From the NCBI RefSeq assembly GCF_042477335.2, contig NC_091256.1, forward strand, positions 23,340,501 through 23,404,500: 64,000 bases of DNA, read 5' to 3'. This document shows, piece by piece, positions 1 to 12,934 of this stretch; the stretch's first letter is position 1, and every line of letters starts with the position of its first letter. The notes below the pieces were generated by a model that did not search any database, had not been told where the DNA came from, and worked only from the letters and a program-made list of their open reading frames with translations. The stretch is from Ovis canadensis (Eukaryota; Chordata; Mammalia; Artiodactyla; Bovidae). Made by a program: the position numbers and the translations under genes.

Positions 1-49
1 GTTAGGCTATTTCAGGGCTCCTCTCTGCTTTATTATTATCAGAAACACA

Positions 50-255
50 TAAAATTTTCCATCTTAACCATTTTTAAGTGTGCAGAGTAGCCAAATGTGC
101 ATTGTTGTGTTACATATCTCTAGGACGTCTTTATCTTACACAGCTGAAACTGCCCACTGACCACTCCCCTCCTCGGCCTCCCCCAGCTCCTGGAAGCCAC
201 CATCTACTTTCTGTCTCTGAGCATTTGACCATTTTGGACTTCTCATATCCTCAAG
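50..255 (-). repeat. old LINE-1 3' end remnant (antisense)
   Basis: Phrases such as 'catcttaaccatttttaagtg', then 'ctcctggaagccaccatcta' and 'ctttctgtctctgagcattt' follow the order of a very common old mammalian L1 3' region read in antisense. The copy is heavily diverged and has no usable frame. The family name is not resolved; placement relies on memory of the repeat's text. Confidence 0.5.
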
Positions 256-920
256 CTTCATCCATGTTGTAGCATGTTGACTTGCCTTCATCTGCTTGAT
301 TGACTCTCCTGTTAATTCTTTCTAGTGAATTTTTCAATCCATTTTCTGAATTCTTAAGCTCCGGTATGTCTGTTTAGTCCTTTTTAAGAGTGTCTTATCT
401 CCTAATGTTCTCATTTTTTACATGCCCTATTTTCGTGATTTCATTCAGTTGTCTATCTGTATTGTCTTGAAGTATTTGACTTCCATAAGATGATTACCTT
501 GAATTTTTTGTCAGGTAATTCATAGATCTCTATCTCTTTAGTGTTATTTTCTGGAGAATTTGTTCCTTCAGTTGGGCTGAGTTTCCCTGTTTCTTCATAT
601 ACCTTATTATTATTATCTGTCACAATAGGAAAAAAAAAAAAAACAGACACTTTCACCAGTCATTATATAGCCTGGCCTCATACACGGGAAGGCCTTCACC
701 AATCAGTTTGGGTAGAGCCTCTGGAGGCCTCTCAAGCCTTTTATCAATATGGGTCATCTCGAATTGTGTGTGCCGTTTCCCCAATGAGAGGTATTTGATG
801 GTTTCCTTTTCAGGAGTTTGTGATATCTTGCTCCCTCTGGTGTTTCTCTGTGGTACTACAGGTGCTGTTCTCCATGGCCCCCAAACATCCAAGATGTGCT
901 GGGTTTCCTTGTTGCTGTTG
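256..920. other. unassigned AT-rich stretch
   Basis: Pyrimidine-rich plus strand with an A13 run near 631-643. Wording around 480-560 ('gtcaggtaattcatagatct') resembles an old interspersed mammalian repeat that I cannot name. No conserved coding frame is visible. Confidence 0.4.
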
Positions 921-929
921 TCGTTGCTG

Positions 930-1072
930 TCGTTTTTTCATTTTAATGGAGTATAGTGGCTTTACAATGTGCTATTTCCTGCTGTGCAGCAAAGTGAAAC
1001 AGCCATACGTATATATACGTCCTCTTTTTTGGATTTCCTTCCCATTTTGGTTACCACAGGGCACTGAATAGA
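930..1072 (-). repeat. LINE-1-type fragment
   Basis: The text 'tggagtatagtggctttaca', 'cagcaaagtgaaacagccat' and 'tttttggatttccttcccat' is typical of an artiodactyl L1 3' untranslated fragment in antisense. It is 5' and 3' truncated and non-coding. Confidence 0.5.
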
Positions 1073-1406
1073 GAAAACTAGAGGGTGATGGAATCACTCA
1101 TGACCCATATTGAAATTCAAAAAATACTGTAGCTGCCAAAAGCACTTTCACATTCTAAATATGATTTGACTGCAACAAAATGACATTTCTGTCATGATAA
1201 TTTAAAAAGTGAATAAATAAAAAAATGTTAATTTAAATGTTTATTATTTGTATATAATTTTAAATTGTTTGCTTAGCATTATGTGAATTATAAGAAATAT
1301 GTGCCTTTTGTTACTCAACCAGGTAACAGCAAAATAAAAATAGTCAGTGTGGGCTATCTGCTAGCTTATTTCTCTTTAAAAGAGGTTCCTACCCATTACA
1401 AGTTGT

Positions 1407-2033
1407 ATTATGTGCAGCCCAAATTTCCTGGGTTGAAGTCCTAACCCCAAGTACCTCAGAATGTGACCTTTTTTGGAAATAGGATCATTGCAGATATGAT
1501 TAGTTAAGATAAAGTCATAATGGAGTAAGGTGGGTTCCTGATCCAATAGACTTGTGTCTTTATAAAAAGGGGAAATTTAGATACAGGGCACATATACAGG
1601 AGGGCTTCCCAGGTGGCAAGAGTGGTAAAGAACCCACCTGCCAATTCAGGAGACATAAGAGACTTGAGTTCGATCCTTGTGTTGGGAAGATTGTCTGGAA
1701 GAAGAAAATGACAACACACTCCAGTATTCTTGCCTGGAGAATCCCATGGATAGAGAAGCCTGGTGGGCTACAGTCCTTAGGGTTGCAAAGAGTTGTACAC
1801 AATTAAAGCAACTTAGCACGCACTTATCCAGGAAGAATGCCACAAGAACGAGAAGATGGCCATCTTCGAGCCAGTGACAGACACCTGGAACAGTGTTCCT
1901 CTTGGATCTAAAAAGAACTAACACTCCCATGTCTTGGTTTCAAAATTCTAGGCTCCAGACCCATAAGACAATATATTTGTATGATTTAAGCCATCCAATT
2001 TGTGATACTTTTGATACCCTAGCAAATTAACAC
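1407..2033 (+). mobile_element. MaLR/MLT1-like LTR, split by a SINE
   Basis: The left part contains 'ttgaagtcctaaccccaagt', 'aataggatcattgcagatat' and 'gtctttataaaaaggg'; the right part ends 'gatttaagccatccaatttg'. This is the order seen in ERVL-MaLR LTRs (MLT1/MST group). A Bov SINE sits between the halves. It is a non-coding solo-LTR fossil. The subfamily is not resolved. Confidence 0.65.
1601..1828 (+). mobile_element. Bov-type SINE inside the MaLR LTR
   Basis: It starts 'gggcttcccaggtggcaaga', has the tRNA-like part 'gttcgatccttgtgttggga', then 'ccagtattcttgcctggaga' and ends near 'gttgcaaagagttgtacaca'. This is the composite tRNA-like plus BovB-tail structure of ruminant Bov-tA SINEs. 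Because it interrupts the LTR, it inserted after the LTR was in place. Confidence 0.9.
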
Positions 2034-2039
2034 ATCTGA

Positions 2040-5000
2040 CTGAGGTTCTGAAAAATACTTAGCTTTCTTCTCCTCTGTAAATTTGCTCAATATTCTTGAA
2101 GCTTTCTCACATGACTCATGTCAGCAAAAATTTTATATATATATATAAAATCTGTTTTTAAACCTCTTTTCCCAATTGTCCCATGAATTTACTTGTAATA
2201 TTATTTATTCAATTAAACTGGAGCTTACAAGATCTGTTTTTAAATAGTTTCAATGACGTCACTTCCTTTTTTGCTGACCTTTCGTTTTTTACACAGGTTT
2301 GGAGAGTCAGAAGCCCTGGGACCAACTGACCATCATCGAGGAAACTGCCAAGGTACAGCGTACGTGAACGTGACATGTGAGTAGATTGTGGTGGCGCTTG
2401 TATCAAAAGAACCCACAGTAACCTCCGTTGCATTCTTCATAGTCATCACTGGTGTAGTATTTAATAACTACATACTTGCCCTTCACTTTTCTGGCCTCTT
2501 CCTTTTGTCTTTCTTCCTACCTGTCTGGGCATTACTGCTTGTCCTTTTCCTGTATTTCTCTTGACTATATATATCTCGATTACATATTACATATTCTTAT
2601 CTCAATTCACATGCAATATTTTTCTTGAAAGATGATAGTTGTTTGATTATGTTTTAGAGAATTTCTTGCCTACTATTTGTGCTCCTAGAGCTAAAGAAAA
2701 AAGGATGTCAAGAAATCACCTGAGAGAAAAAGAAAATAGTCTCCAGATTCCATCATTTCCCATAAATTCTCTTTGCTGTTTCTCTGACTAATGAATGCAG
2801 AGTGGACATTACTCACACTCCAGCAGCAACGTGGATGCAGAGATGCTTGCAGAAGGCCTGCAATGTCATTCAGGCTTCATTCATTTTCTATGCAGATCAT
2901 GGCATCTGAGTTAGGACAGGAGAGTCAGAGGGAAAGGGTGTGTTCTAGGCACTGCAGGAAACTGTCAAGGTGACTAGGTGGCACAGCAACTCACTCAATT
3001 ATAAAAATAAATCTGAAAAGAGAGTGTATCAGGCACAAATTTTCTATTTCACTCCTGTCAATGTGAGGTGGAGAATATACGTTGAAAATCTTAGTTACCA
3101 GGATCCCAGAAAAAAGCATTAGAGAAGGATAGTAGCAGAAAAATCCAACCCTACAAAGACGGGAATATAAAATATACTCATCTTCAGGTTATTTGAGATT
3201 GCTATAATTGACAACTTTTGAGATATTTTCGGAATTAGAGGCAGGGAGTAACTTTTTCATAAAATTAAAATGTGTGTATATATATATATATATATAATAT
3301 ATATATGTATGTAGTGCATTCTGACCTTTATGGAATTGAGTTTTTTAATGAAAATTTTGCATTCACTTTTACCCACAGGCGTGTTTTTCTCCAGGATTAA
3401 TCTTATCATAAACCAAATAAGTAGCAACGACCAGGGAATACTTAACATTCAGGAAGGAAATTTAATTGAAAATCAATCCTAAATAAGACAGCCACATTCT
3501 AAAGATGGGTCTGCCCTTTTTCAGCTTGAGTGTGTAAGGGTAAAGTGTCATGGAGGTCAGTTTGGGGCTGAAACACTGCTCTGGGAGACATCCCTTCAGC
3601 TACAGCTGTGAACTCTGGAGGAGCCAGACTCCATGCCTGGTGCTCAGCAATTAAACTTAATTGGCCACCCCCCTTCTCTGGGGCGGGGGGGGGGGGGGGA
3701 TTGTGGAGATGCTAATTAGCAGAAAGCCTTGATTTTTCCACCAGGTGCTCTTTCACTTCTTCCCATATTTAGATATTTAAAGTGAAATTTTAGAGGTAAA
3801 AATTCCCCCCTAATGATATCAATTTTGATGTGGAGAACCAGGGAGAAAGTTGCTCTCATTCTAAAATACATATGTGGGTCCCACAGGGAGTTCCACCTGA
3901 AGATGAAAGGTTATTGTAAATTTAATCTATGAGAAAAGGGTTAGTTGATTTCCTATCCACGAACCCACCCTCTTCTGGTGCAGACCAAGGAAATAGGCAG
4001 AGAGGGAAGTTGGGTGATATTTTTAAAGAACTGATTATAGAATTTTAGTCAAACTTTGACATAATTTCTTTATTTCATGGCATATGAAACATGAAAGTTA
4101 CAAAATCAGTGTGCTTATAATCATGTCAGTCATATTTGCAGCCACTTTTAGGGTTTATGATGAAATTATTTATTGCTTACAGAAGGCACACGGACACAGT
4201 TTCAGCGTGTTGTATTTTCTGGGTTTGGATTAGACATTACAAGCATTTAAAATATGTTTACTGTGTATGTCCTACTACTCTGTGAAAGGAAACCTTCTGG
4301 CCCTAAAGATGTTTATAACTTATATGTGGAAAGGAGATAGATAATATAGAATATTTGAGGGAACATTCCTGTGTTTATCAGATCATGTATAACCACTTAA
4401 CCTTTAAAAGTGGAAGTTTTGTTTATTTCCAAGGTATTTCAACACTTCAGACATCTTTCTAGAGGAAAACTTTAATTTTGTTACTTTGTTGCTTAAACTT
4501 TCCAGTAGCTTCCTGCCCACTTGAGTTCTTCATCATATCTTTCTATGAACCCCATCCTTTCCCTTTAATAGAAGGTATCATTGGCCTTGTTTAGTTGTCT
4601 CTCCACTGCTAAGCTGTATTTTCCAAAGAGGCAGGTGTTCTGTCCTCCCTGTTTATTTTTGTCTGCCTAGAAACTAGTGCCTTGAATACTTCATAGCAAG
4701 TATTCAGTACTCCAGAAATGACTGGAACATGTGAGTATTAATATCTCTAACTTGTGGTACATCAGCAGGCAACAAAGCAAAGCCGAAAGGAGAAGTTCTG
4801 TTCTGTGTGGACCTCTGCAGCCTTGGCTTAATAGGTACTGGCTGGGAGAGGAGTGATAGAATTTCCAGGGTGCCATATGTCTCCACTGTCAGATTCAGAC
4901 TCAGAAATGAGGAGACCAGTGAATGTGGACAGAGATAGGATGAGACTGTAAACCACTCACTCAAGCTTGGAGCTGGCTGGGCACTGAGGTTTCCTAACCT

Positions 5001-5050
5001 CATAGTGCTTTCACTCTCTTTCCCCAACACCTTTAATATCCTATCACCCT
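2040..5050. other. intergenic stretch without a recognisable gene
   Basis: Mostly unique-looking AT-rich DNA. It holds a TGACGTCA palindrome (2254-2261), a TA/TG microsatellite (3271-3310) and a G15 run (3685-3699). Open frames such as 4704-5030 minus show no family signature, and I treat them as chance. Confidence 0.6.
3271..3310. repeat. TG/TA microsatellite
   Basis: The tract is 'tgtgtgtatatatatatata' followed by further TA units. A simple dinucleotide repeat, likely length-polymorphic. Confidence 0.9.
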
Positions 5051-5052
5051 AT

Positions 5053-7492
5053 CTCATTATTGGGGACTGGAATGCAAAAGTAGGAAGTCAAGAAACACCT
5101 GGAGTAACAGGCAAATTTGGCCTTGGAATGCAGAATGAAGCAGGACAAAGACTAATAGAGTTTTGCCAAGAAAATGCACTGGTCATAGCAAACACCCTCT
5201 TCCAACAACACAAGAGAAGACTCTACACATGGACATCACCAGATGGTCAACACCGAAATCAGATTGATTGTATTCTCTGCAGCCAAAGATGGAGAAGCTC
5301 TATACAGTCAACAAAAGCAAGACCAGGAGCTGACTGTGGCTCAGATCATGACTCCTTATTGCCCAATTCAGACTTAAATTGAAGAAAGTAGGGAAAACCG
5401 CTAGACCATTCAGGTATGACCTAAATGAAATCCCTTATGATTATACAGTGGAAGTGAGAAATAGATTTAAGGGCCTAGATCTGATAGAGTGCCTGATGAA
5501 CTATGTAATGAGGTTTGTGACATTGTGCAGGAGTCAGGGATCAAGACCATCCCCATGGAAAAGAAATGCAAAAAAGCAAAATGGCTCTCTGGGGAGGAGG
5601 CCTTACAAATAGCTGTGTAAAGAAGAGAAGCCAAAAGCAAGGGAGAAAAGGAAAGATATAAGCATCTGAATGCAGAGTTCCAAAGAATAGCAAGAAGAGA
5701 TAAGAAAGCCTTCTTCAACGATCAATGCAAAGAAATAGAGGAAAACAACAGAATGGGAAAGACTAGAGATCTCTTCAAGAAAATTAGAGATACCAAGGGA
5801 ACATTTCATGCAAAGATGGGCTCGATAAAAGACAGAAACGGTATGGACCTAACAAAAGCAAAACATATTAAGAAGAGGTGGCAAGAATACACGGAAGAAC
5901 TGTACAAAAAAGATCTTCACGACCCAGATAGTCATGATGATGTGATTACTAATCTAGAACCAGACATCTTGGAAAGTGAAGTCAAGTCGGCCTTAGAAAG
6001 CATCACTACGAACAAAGCTAGTGGAGGTGATGGCATTCCAGTTGAGCTATTTCAAATCCTGAAAGATGATGCTGTGAAATTACTGCACTCAATATGCCAG
6101 CAAATTTGGAAAACTCAGCAATGGCCACAGGACTGGAAAAAGTCAGTTTTCATTCCAATCCCAAAGAAAGGCAATGCCAAAGAATGCTCAAACTACCGCA
6201 CAATTGCACTCATCTCACATGCTAGTAAAGTAGTGCTCAAAATTCTCCAAGCCAGGCTTCAGCAATACGTGAACCTTGAACTCCCTGATATTCAAGCTGG
6301 TTTTAGAAAAGGCAGAGGAACCAAAGATCAAATTGCCAACATCAGCTGGATCATGGAAAAAGCAAGAGAGTTCCAGAAAAACATCTATTTCTGCTTTCTT
6401 GACTATGCCAAAGCCTTTGACTGTGTGGGATCACAATCAACTGTGGAAAATTCTGAAAGAGATGGGAATATTCACCAGACCACCTGACCTGTCTCTTGAG
6501 AAATCTGTATGCAGGTCAGGAAGCAACAGTTAGAACTGGACATGGAACAACAGACTGGTTCCAAATAGGAAAAGGAGTCCGTCAAGGCTGTATATTGTCA
6601 CCCTGCTTATTTAACTTATATGCAGAGTACATCATGAGAAACGCTGGACTGGAAGAAACACAAGCTGGAATCAAGATTGCCGGGAGAAATATCAATACCT
6701 CAGATATGCAGATGACACCACCCTTAGGGCAGAAAGTGAAGAGGAGCTAAAAAGCCTCTTGATGAAAGTGAAAGAGGAGAGTGAAAAAGTTGGCCTATGG
6801 CTCAACATTTAGAAAACGAAGATCATGGCATCTGGTCCCATCACTTCATGGGAAATAGATGGGGAAACAGTAGAAACAGTGTCAGACTTTATTTTTTTGG
6901 GCTCCAGAATCACTGCAGATGGTGACTGCAGCCATGAAATTAAAAGATGCTTACTCCTTGGAAGAAAAGTTATGACCAATCTAGATAGCATATTCAAAAG
7001 CAGAGACATTACTTTCCCGACTAAGGTCCGTCTAGTTAAGACTATGGTTTTTCCTGTGGTCATGTATGGATGTGAGAGTTGGACTGTGAAGAAAGCTGAG
7101 TGCCGAAGAATTGATGCGTTTGAACTGTGGTGTTGGAGAAGACTCTTGAGAGTCCCTTGGACTGCAAGGAGATCCAACCAGTCCATTCTGAAGGAGATCA
7201 GCCCTGGGATTTCTTTGGAAGGAATGATGCTGAAGCTGAAGCTCCAGTACTTTGGACACCTCATGAGAAGAGTTGACTCATTGGAAAAAACTCTGATGCT
7301 GGGAGGGATTGGGGGCAGGAGGAGAAGGGGACGACCGAGGATGAGATGGCTGGATGGCATCACGGACTCGATGGATGTGAGTCTGAGTGAACTCCGGCAG
7401 ATGGTGATGAACAGGGAGGCCTGGCGTGCTACTTTTCATGGGGTTGCAAGGAGTCAGACAAGACTGAGTGACTGAACTGTACTGAACTATCT
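5053..7492 (+). mobile_element. BovB (RTE-clade) LINE copy, 5'-truncated, decayed
   Basis: The copy starts inside the AP-type endonuclease domain: IIGDWNAKVG near 5055-5085 (the Asp/Asn of GDWN) and SDHD near 5340 are the catalytic motifs. The reverse transcriptase follows: the frame 5753-6487 covers the fingers ([30 protein letters not shown]) and the palm FLDYAKAFD. The next part (6496-6750) has VRQGCILSPCLF, but the YADD catalytic box is broken by a frameshift near 6695-6710. The tail frame 6825-7475 holds the C-terminal region ([25 protein letters not shown]). Stops at 5380, 5613, 6487 and 6811 and several frameshifts make it dead. It ends with ACTGA-like 3' repeats near 7475-7490. BovB is known to have entered ruminants horizontally. 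Confidence 0.95.
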
Positions 7493-7568
7493 GCTAGGGT
7501 TTTAGGATTGGTTTAAGCCTAACTTATTCCTTCAATTTTTTTCTTTTGACTCTATTCATGTTCCAAAC

Positions 7569-7572
7569 ACAT

Positions 7573-7609
<37 letters not shown>
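7569..7609. repeat. (CA)n microsatellite
   Basis: About 20 CA units directly 3' of the BovB copy; a classic polymorphic dinucleotide repeat. Confidence 0.95.
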
Positions 7610-7610
<1 letters not shown>

Positions 7611-7847
7611 CTTCTCATTTTCTTAAACTCTCTGCTCCATCCCAGCTGACTTATACAAGGCCTTCTATCATGCATTCCTGTAACAATTTCTCTATTGTAT
7701 GATCAGTGAAAGTAACATGTTGTTTAACCCATCAAGAGAGGTCCCTACTCACTTTTCTATGAACCACAGTTATGAAGCAACTCAACAGTTAATTATTTGC
7801 TGGATTAATTAATGGTTGAAAGGATTGTATAGATAACTGGGAAAATG

Positions 7848-7922
7848 GGTGGGTGGATGAATGAATGGATGGATGGTGAATGGATGGAAGGATGGTGAAG
7901 GAATGGACAGATGGTGGATGAA
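7848..7922. repeat. (GGAT)n-like imperfect tetranucleotide repeat
   Basis: The stretch is built from 'gatggatgaatgaatggatg' and diverged GGAT/GAAT units. It is imperfect, so probably less variable than the nearby CA repeat. Confidence 0.8.
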
Positions 7923-7924
7923 AT

Positions 7925-10440
7925 GGAGCAGTAACTTCTTTTTTACATTATCTTGTCAACTGGGATAATTCTTATACGCCAACAATAGATTAGGGGTTAA
8001 TAGATGAGAGCAAAACCTCTGTAGGAAGGAATTAATAGCAAAATAATAAGTAAAACAATCTTATTGCAAATAGTCTCATGTACAGTCTTAAACATTTATA
8101 TTATATAACATATCAAGTTGCTTAAGATAGTTTCCTATTTTGTGGAGATTTTTGTTAGGTTTACAGTGGAGGTAGTACACATCTTTGTAAATGAGACCAG
8201 AGAAAAAATCATTGATTTTAGTTCATTGTTTTGATTATGGTTTTCCTTAAAAGTTCTTTCTATACCATTTATTTAGTGTGTGCATACATTATACCTGTGT
8301 ACTTAATGAATTAGTGGATTCATAAGGACGTGTCCTATGCCTCTTATAGTGGAAAACATATTTATTTAAAAAATTTGTATAGCACCACTATTTGGTATTG
8401 TTCCCAACAGACACACATTGATTAAGTAGAAATGGAGCAATTGCTTTGATGTCTACTCAGAGGGTTCTCAGAACTATCGCAACACAGTAAATGAAGCTGT
8501 CGTTCAAGGGGGCAAAATTGCTCCACTGCAATATTGCATAACTGAAATATGGAGCCACAAGGAATGTGGCACAACTGAAATCAGATTTGGTACACTTAAG
8601 ATCTGAAATGATGACTTCTTTTTAGATGACAGCAAACAGCAGATCCAGGAGCAGTGAAGTTTCAGTTGAGTCATCTCACTTGAGACACTTATTTTGAATG
8701 CAATCTGTTTAACTCCAAGTTTTACCATGTTTAGAAAATATAGGCCTCTTTTTCAGGGCACTTCTCATATCCATTTGTAGGCAGCTTGTTGAGGAGCATC
8801 CAAAGAGAAAAATCCCATCCCATGCAAAGTAATATACTTTGACATTTTTATGGAGAGTATCTTCTCTAATGAGAAATGACTGTTACCTTTCCACTGTTGA
8901 TTACTGCCTCCTGCTCTCAGGGCATGGCTTCCTGCAAGTTCATTGCAGGCCTGCATTCACAGTCCACAGAGCAAAGATGTCTGAGCATTTCCCCTGTGTT
9001 CCCTTTAATAAGACTACTTATTTTATAGGCTTTGGGTAGTTGTTCAGAGACGGTTCTCCATGAACTTCTCACTTTTCTGCCCATCTTGCAAGCAGAGACA
9101 CTGTTTTTGCAAACAGCCTTGAAAAATGGTGTGTCTCTCTCCAGAGCCAAGGATGGAGCCCAGTCCCTGGCCCCAGATGGAGTTCCTCTCCTCCAGAGGC
9201 CAAGAAGCCCGGTGTCGTTCGCAGCTCAGCAGCAACCTTTCATAACACAAACCATTGGGTATGCAGGTGTCAACCAGCTCTCTGCTCATTACGTTGTGGG
9301 AGCGGGAACTCAAAGATCCTGAAACTTTGGCTGCTGCTTTCACTCTGAGTAATAACATCATTAGTTTCAGATTCGGGAGTCTTGTGTTCTGCTAGCATCT
9401 GTGGGATTACAGCAGGCCAGCTTGTTAGCCTGAAAATAGGATAACGTCTTATATCCGTCCAGTAAGGGAGAACAGGGAGGTAAGATGTTATTTTCAGCAT
9501 TCTGATGTAGAATTAATTAATGAAAGCTTTGGTTTGAACAAGTACTTGTACTTCTAGTATATTAAATAATGTTTTACTGATGGCTGAGCTGTATGGTAAG
9601 TTTAAAATAGTGCTAGGAAGAAATGCTTCATTATGACACAGTATGTGCATTTATTCAGTGTTACTGCAAGGGTAAAATTAAATTTGCATATGTATAGCAT
9701 AGCTCTTCACAGCCAGGACTTTGCATGTTTTGTTGAAATGTTGCTACTTTCCTAAGCTTAACATTTTAAACTTGAGAGAAAAGTAACCTTAAATTAAAAG
9801 AGTTGTACAATTTAAAAAATTTCAGGTACTTTCTACCATAAAGTTCCTCAATTATTTTCTTATATTTCATGCCCCCCCCATTTCTATTTTTTCTAAGGCA
9901 TGTTTCGAAATGTGCCTGGTTAATAAAACTCACTATGTTTGTTCACATTCAAATATGGTTATACTTTAACACTGGTAGAGTTTAATTACTGCTAAATATT
10001 ATTTTGAATTTATGAAACATTATGATTATATGTTTATAGGTTTGGGAGCATTCTCTTAAAATATTTAAGAAGCCTAATTTAAACAAAGTTTTAAATAACT
10101 CAAATACAGTTTCATAATAGTTGCATTTCATAAAATAAGAATTTTCATTAAGTACTTTACTTGAATTTAAATAACTTTTAATTTCATATTGTAGGCTTAA
10201 TAAAAGTAATTCAGCCTAATAATTTGCTATTATATTTCTGATTTAGAATTACTTGAAAATGCAAATTCAGGGATATATAACGGTATTCTTTTTCATTATG
10301 CAAATCTAGATTTTTAATAGTGTCTGATAATTATGTTAATGGTGATAGATATGTTTGACATTAGTTGGTTATGTATATTTTATAGTTTTTTACCTTTCTT
10401 GTTAACACACTGTCTTTCATAGGTTAATTTGGGTGGTTTA
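7925..10440. other. intergenic stretch, no gene recognised
   Basis: Unique AT-rich DNA with a slightly more GC-rich part at 8920-9330. Open frames there (9032-9322 plus, 9044-9361 minus) overlap on both strands, lack splice context and match no family I know. A C8 run lies at about 9870-9877. Confidence 0.5.
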
Positions 10441-10441
10441 T

Positions 10442-11716
10442 TTGTCGTTCAGTCACTAAGTTGTGTTTGACTCTTTGTGACCCCATAAAGTGCAGCATGC
10501 CAGGCTTTTCTGTCCTTCACTATCTACTGAAGTTTACTCAAACTCATGTCCATCGAGTCAGTGATGCCATCCAACCATCTCATCCTCTGTTATCCTCTTT
10601 CCCTCTTGCCCTCAATCTTTCCCAGCGTCAAGGCCTTTTCCAATGAGTTGGCTCTTCACATCAGGTGGCCAAATATTGGAGCTCAGCTTCAGCATCAGTT
10701 CTTCCAATGAATATTCAGGGTTGATTTCCTTTAGGATTGACTGGTTTGATCTCCTTGCAGTCCAAGGGTCTCTCAATAGTCTTCTCCAACACCGCAATTT
10801 GAAAGCATTAGTTCTTTGGTGCTCAGCCTTCTTTACGTCCAACTCTCACATCAGTATATAACTATTAGAAAAACCATAGCTTTGACTATATGGACCTTTG
10901 TTGGCAAAGTCATGTCTCTGCTTTTCAATACATTCTCTAGGTTTGTCATAACATTTTTTCCAAGGAGCAAGAGTCTTTTAATTTCATGGCTGTAGTCACC
11001 ATCCATAGTGATTTTGAGACCCAAGAAAATAAAATCTGTCACTGTTTCCACATTTTCCCCTTCTATTTGCCATGAAGTGATGGGACCAGATGCCATGATC
11101 TAAGTTTTTGAACGTTGATTTTTTTTAAGTCAGTTTTTTCACTTTCCTCTTTAACCCTCATCAAGAGGCTCTTTAGTTCCTCTTCGCTTTCTGCCATTAG
11201 GGTGGTATCATCTACATATCTGAGGTTGTTGATATTTCTCCCATCATTCTTAATTCCAGCTTGTGATTCATCCAGCCCAGCATTTCACATGGTGAACTCT
11301 GCATATGAGTAAAATAAGCAGGGTGACAATATACAGTCTTGACATACTCCTTTCCTGATTTTGAACCAGTCCATTGTTCAATGTTCAGTTTTTAACTGTT
11401 GCTTCTTGACTTGCATACAGGTTTCTCAGGAGACAGGTAAGATCATCAGGTATTCCCATCTCTTTAAGAATTTTCCAGTTTGTTGTGATCCACACGGTCA
11501 AAGGTGTTAGCATAGTCAATGAAACAGATTAGATGTTTTTGAAATTTCCTTGGTTTTTCAACGATCCAACGGATGTTAGTGATTTAATGTCTGGTTCCTC
11601 TGCCTTTTCTAAATCCAGCTTGTATATCCGAAAGATCTCGATTTACATACTGTTGAAGCCTAGCTTGAAGGATTTTGAACATTATCTTGCTAGCAAGTGA
11701 AATGTGTGCGATTGTA
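10442..11716 (-). mobile_element. BovB 3' part, minus strand, degenerate
   Basis: The plus strand opens with the BovB 3' end in antisense ('agtcactaagttgtgtttga') and runs back through the RT C-terminal region (minus frames 10612-10842 and 10851-11096: [40 protein letters not shown]) and the YADD region near 11205-11225. It ends in the fingers region near 11716. Multiple stops and frameshifts make it inactive and 5'-truncated. Confidence 0.93.
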
Positions 11717-12550
11717 CATTAGAGGCTGGCAACTTATGCTGTGCAGAAATGAAAGCTTACCTTTGAGAAGCATGTTTCATTGTGCCCCCTGCTTTTTTCT
11801 CTCTTAATTTCTCTTCATTTCTTGTATTTTCCCGAGTTCTATACCTTCCTTCCTCCTTTTTTTTTTAAATACACTTTGAGGGTTGGCAAATGGGAGCTGC
11901 AGACAGGGGTGGATTGGGGAAAAGGGGGGAGACTCCAGAGTGTTTCCCTGTCTCTCTGCCTTGAGTGGTACCTCCAGCAGGAACTGTGTCTTCTCCATGT
12001 CTCCAACTTAGCCTTTCTTCTGTGGTTCCGACTTCTGCCAGGCAAGCCCACATGGTGTTCTGGCCCCAGCAGACCCCTCTGACTCTTGAGGTCTGTTCAC
12101 ACCTCCTCCTCTAGTGTGCCTCTAGCCCTAAGACAATACTGCTTCCTGATGAGGCTGATGTCTGTGTTTCATCACTGTCCTTTGCTTAGCTTTTCGGCTC
12201 ACCCTCACTTTTATAACTAGTTTGTGTATTAAATTTCCTCTTTTTAACATACCCAGAATGGTTTCTGTTTGCCTTCTTGGACTCTGACAACTCTCTTGAA
12301 GGGATAAAATATATCTATTTCTCATCCTAGTCAGAGCTTCTTCTTTAATTCTTCCTTCTAGATTCTTCTCTCTTCTCTTTTAGCTCTTGACTCTTCAACT
12401 GGCTTTGACGTTTTTGCATGTAAAAGATGATGATTACAACCACCTAATACAGAAATATGGAAAACAATGCCAACTGAATTTCTTATTAAACATCCTATGT
12501 ATATATTATTGAATGAGTAAGTGAAATAGTCTTTAAAAAATAGTTTATCA
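11717..12550. other. intergenic stretch with moderate GC, no gene recognised
   Basis: Open frames on both strands (11780-12082 plus, 11804-12051 minus) are mutual shadows. No splice-flanked conserved exon or named repeat was recognised. Confidence 0.4.
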
Positions 12551-12561
12551 AAACTCATTGG

Positions 12562-12563
<2 letters not shown>

Positions 12564-12593
<30 letters not shown>
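12564..12593. repeat. (TG)n microsatellite
   Basis: About 15 TG units. The minus-strand frame reading it as poly-His/Thr is an artefact. Confidence 0.95.
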
Positions 12594-12594
<1 letters not shown>

Positions 12595-12858
12595 TGTCTG
12601 CATATATGTGATTAAGAGAGACGAGAGAGCAGGACACCGAGGTCACATTCCAGTCCCAGTTGTGGATTCTGCTTTAGAGCTTCGTGCTAATCAAGTCTTT
12701 GTGCCTCTGGGACCTCCTCTCTGTGATGAGCGGATTACCCAGATCTTGGAAGAAAGGCAAGGGAAGATGCAAGTTTTTTTCAGTGTCACACTAGAGCTTG
12801 TGCAACAGGCTTATTCAAGGATTATTTGATTGTCTAAGGCAGGGATTTAGTGAATTAC

Positions 12859-12934
12859 AGCCCACAAGTAAGATCCAGACTAAGACCTGTTTGTTCAGCC
12901 CACAAGTAAGGTCCAGACCAAGGCCTGTTTTTTC
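12859..12934. repeat. 38-bp tandem duplication
   Basis: Copy 1 at 12859-12896 and copy 2 at 12897-12934 share the order 'agcccacaagtaag', 'tccaga', 'gcctgtt' with a few transitions. A third copy starts at 12935 but stops after 'agccc'. Confidence 0.85.

Noticed and set aside
9032..9361. Overlapping 96- and 105-codon frames on opposite strands
   Set aside because: Mutual shadows in a slightly GC-rich patch; no known motif or exon signals.
11780..12082. 100-codon plus frame
   Set aside because: Overlapped by three minus frames; low-complexity Phe/Leu start and no family match.
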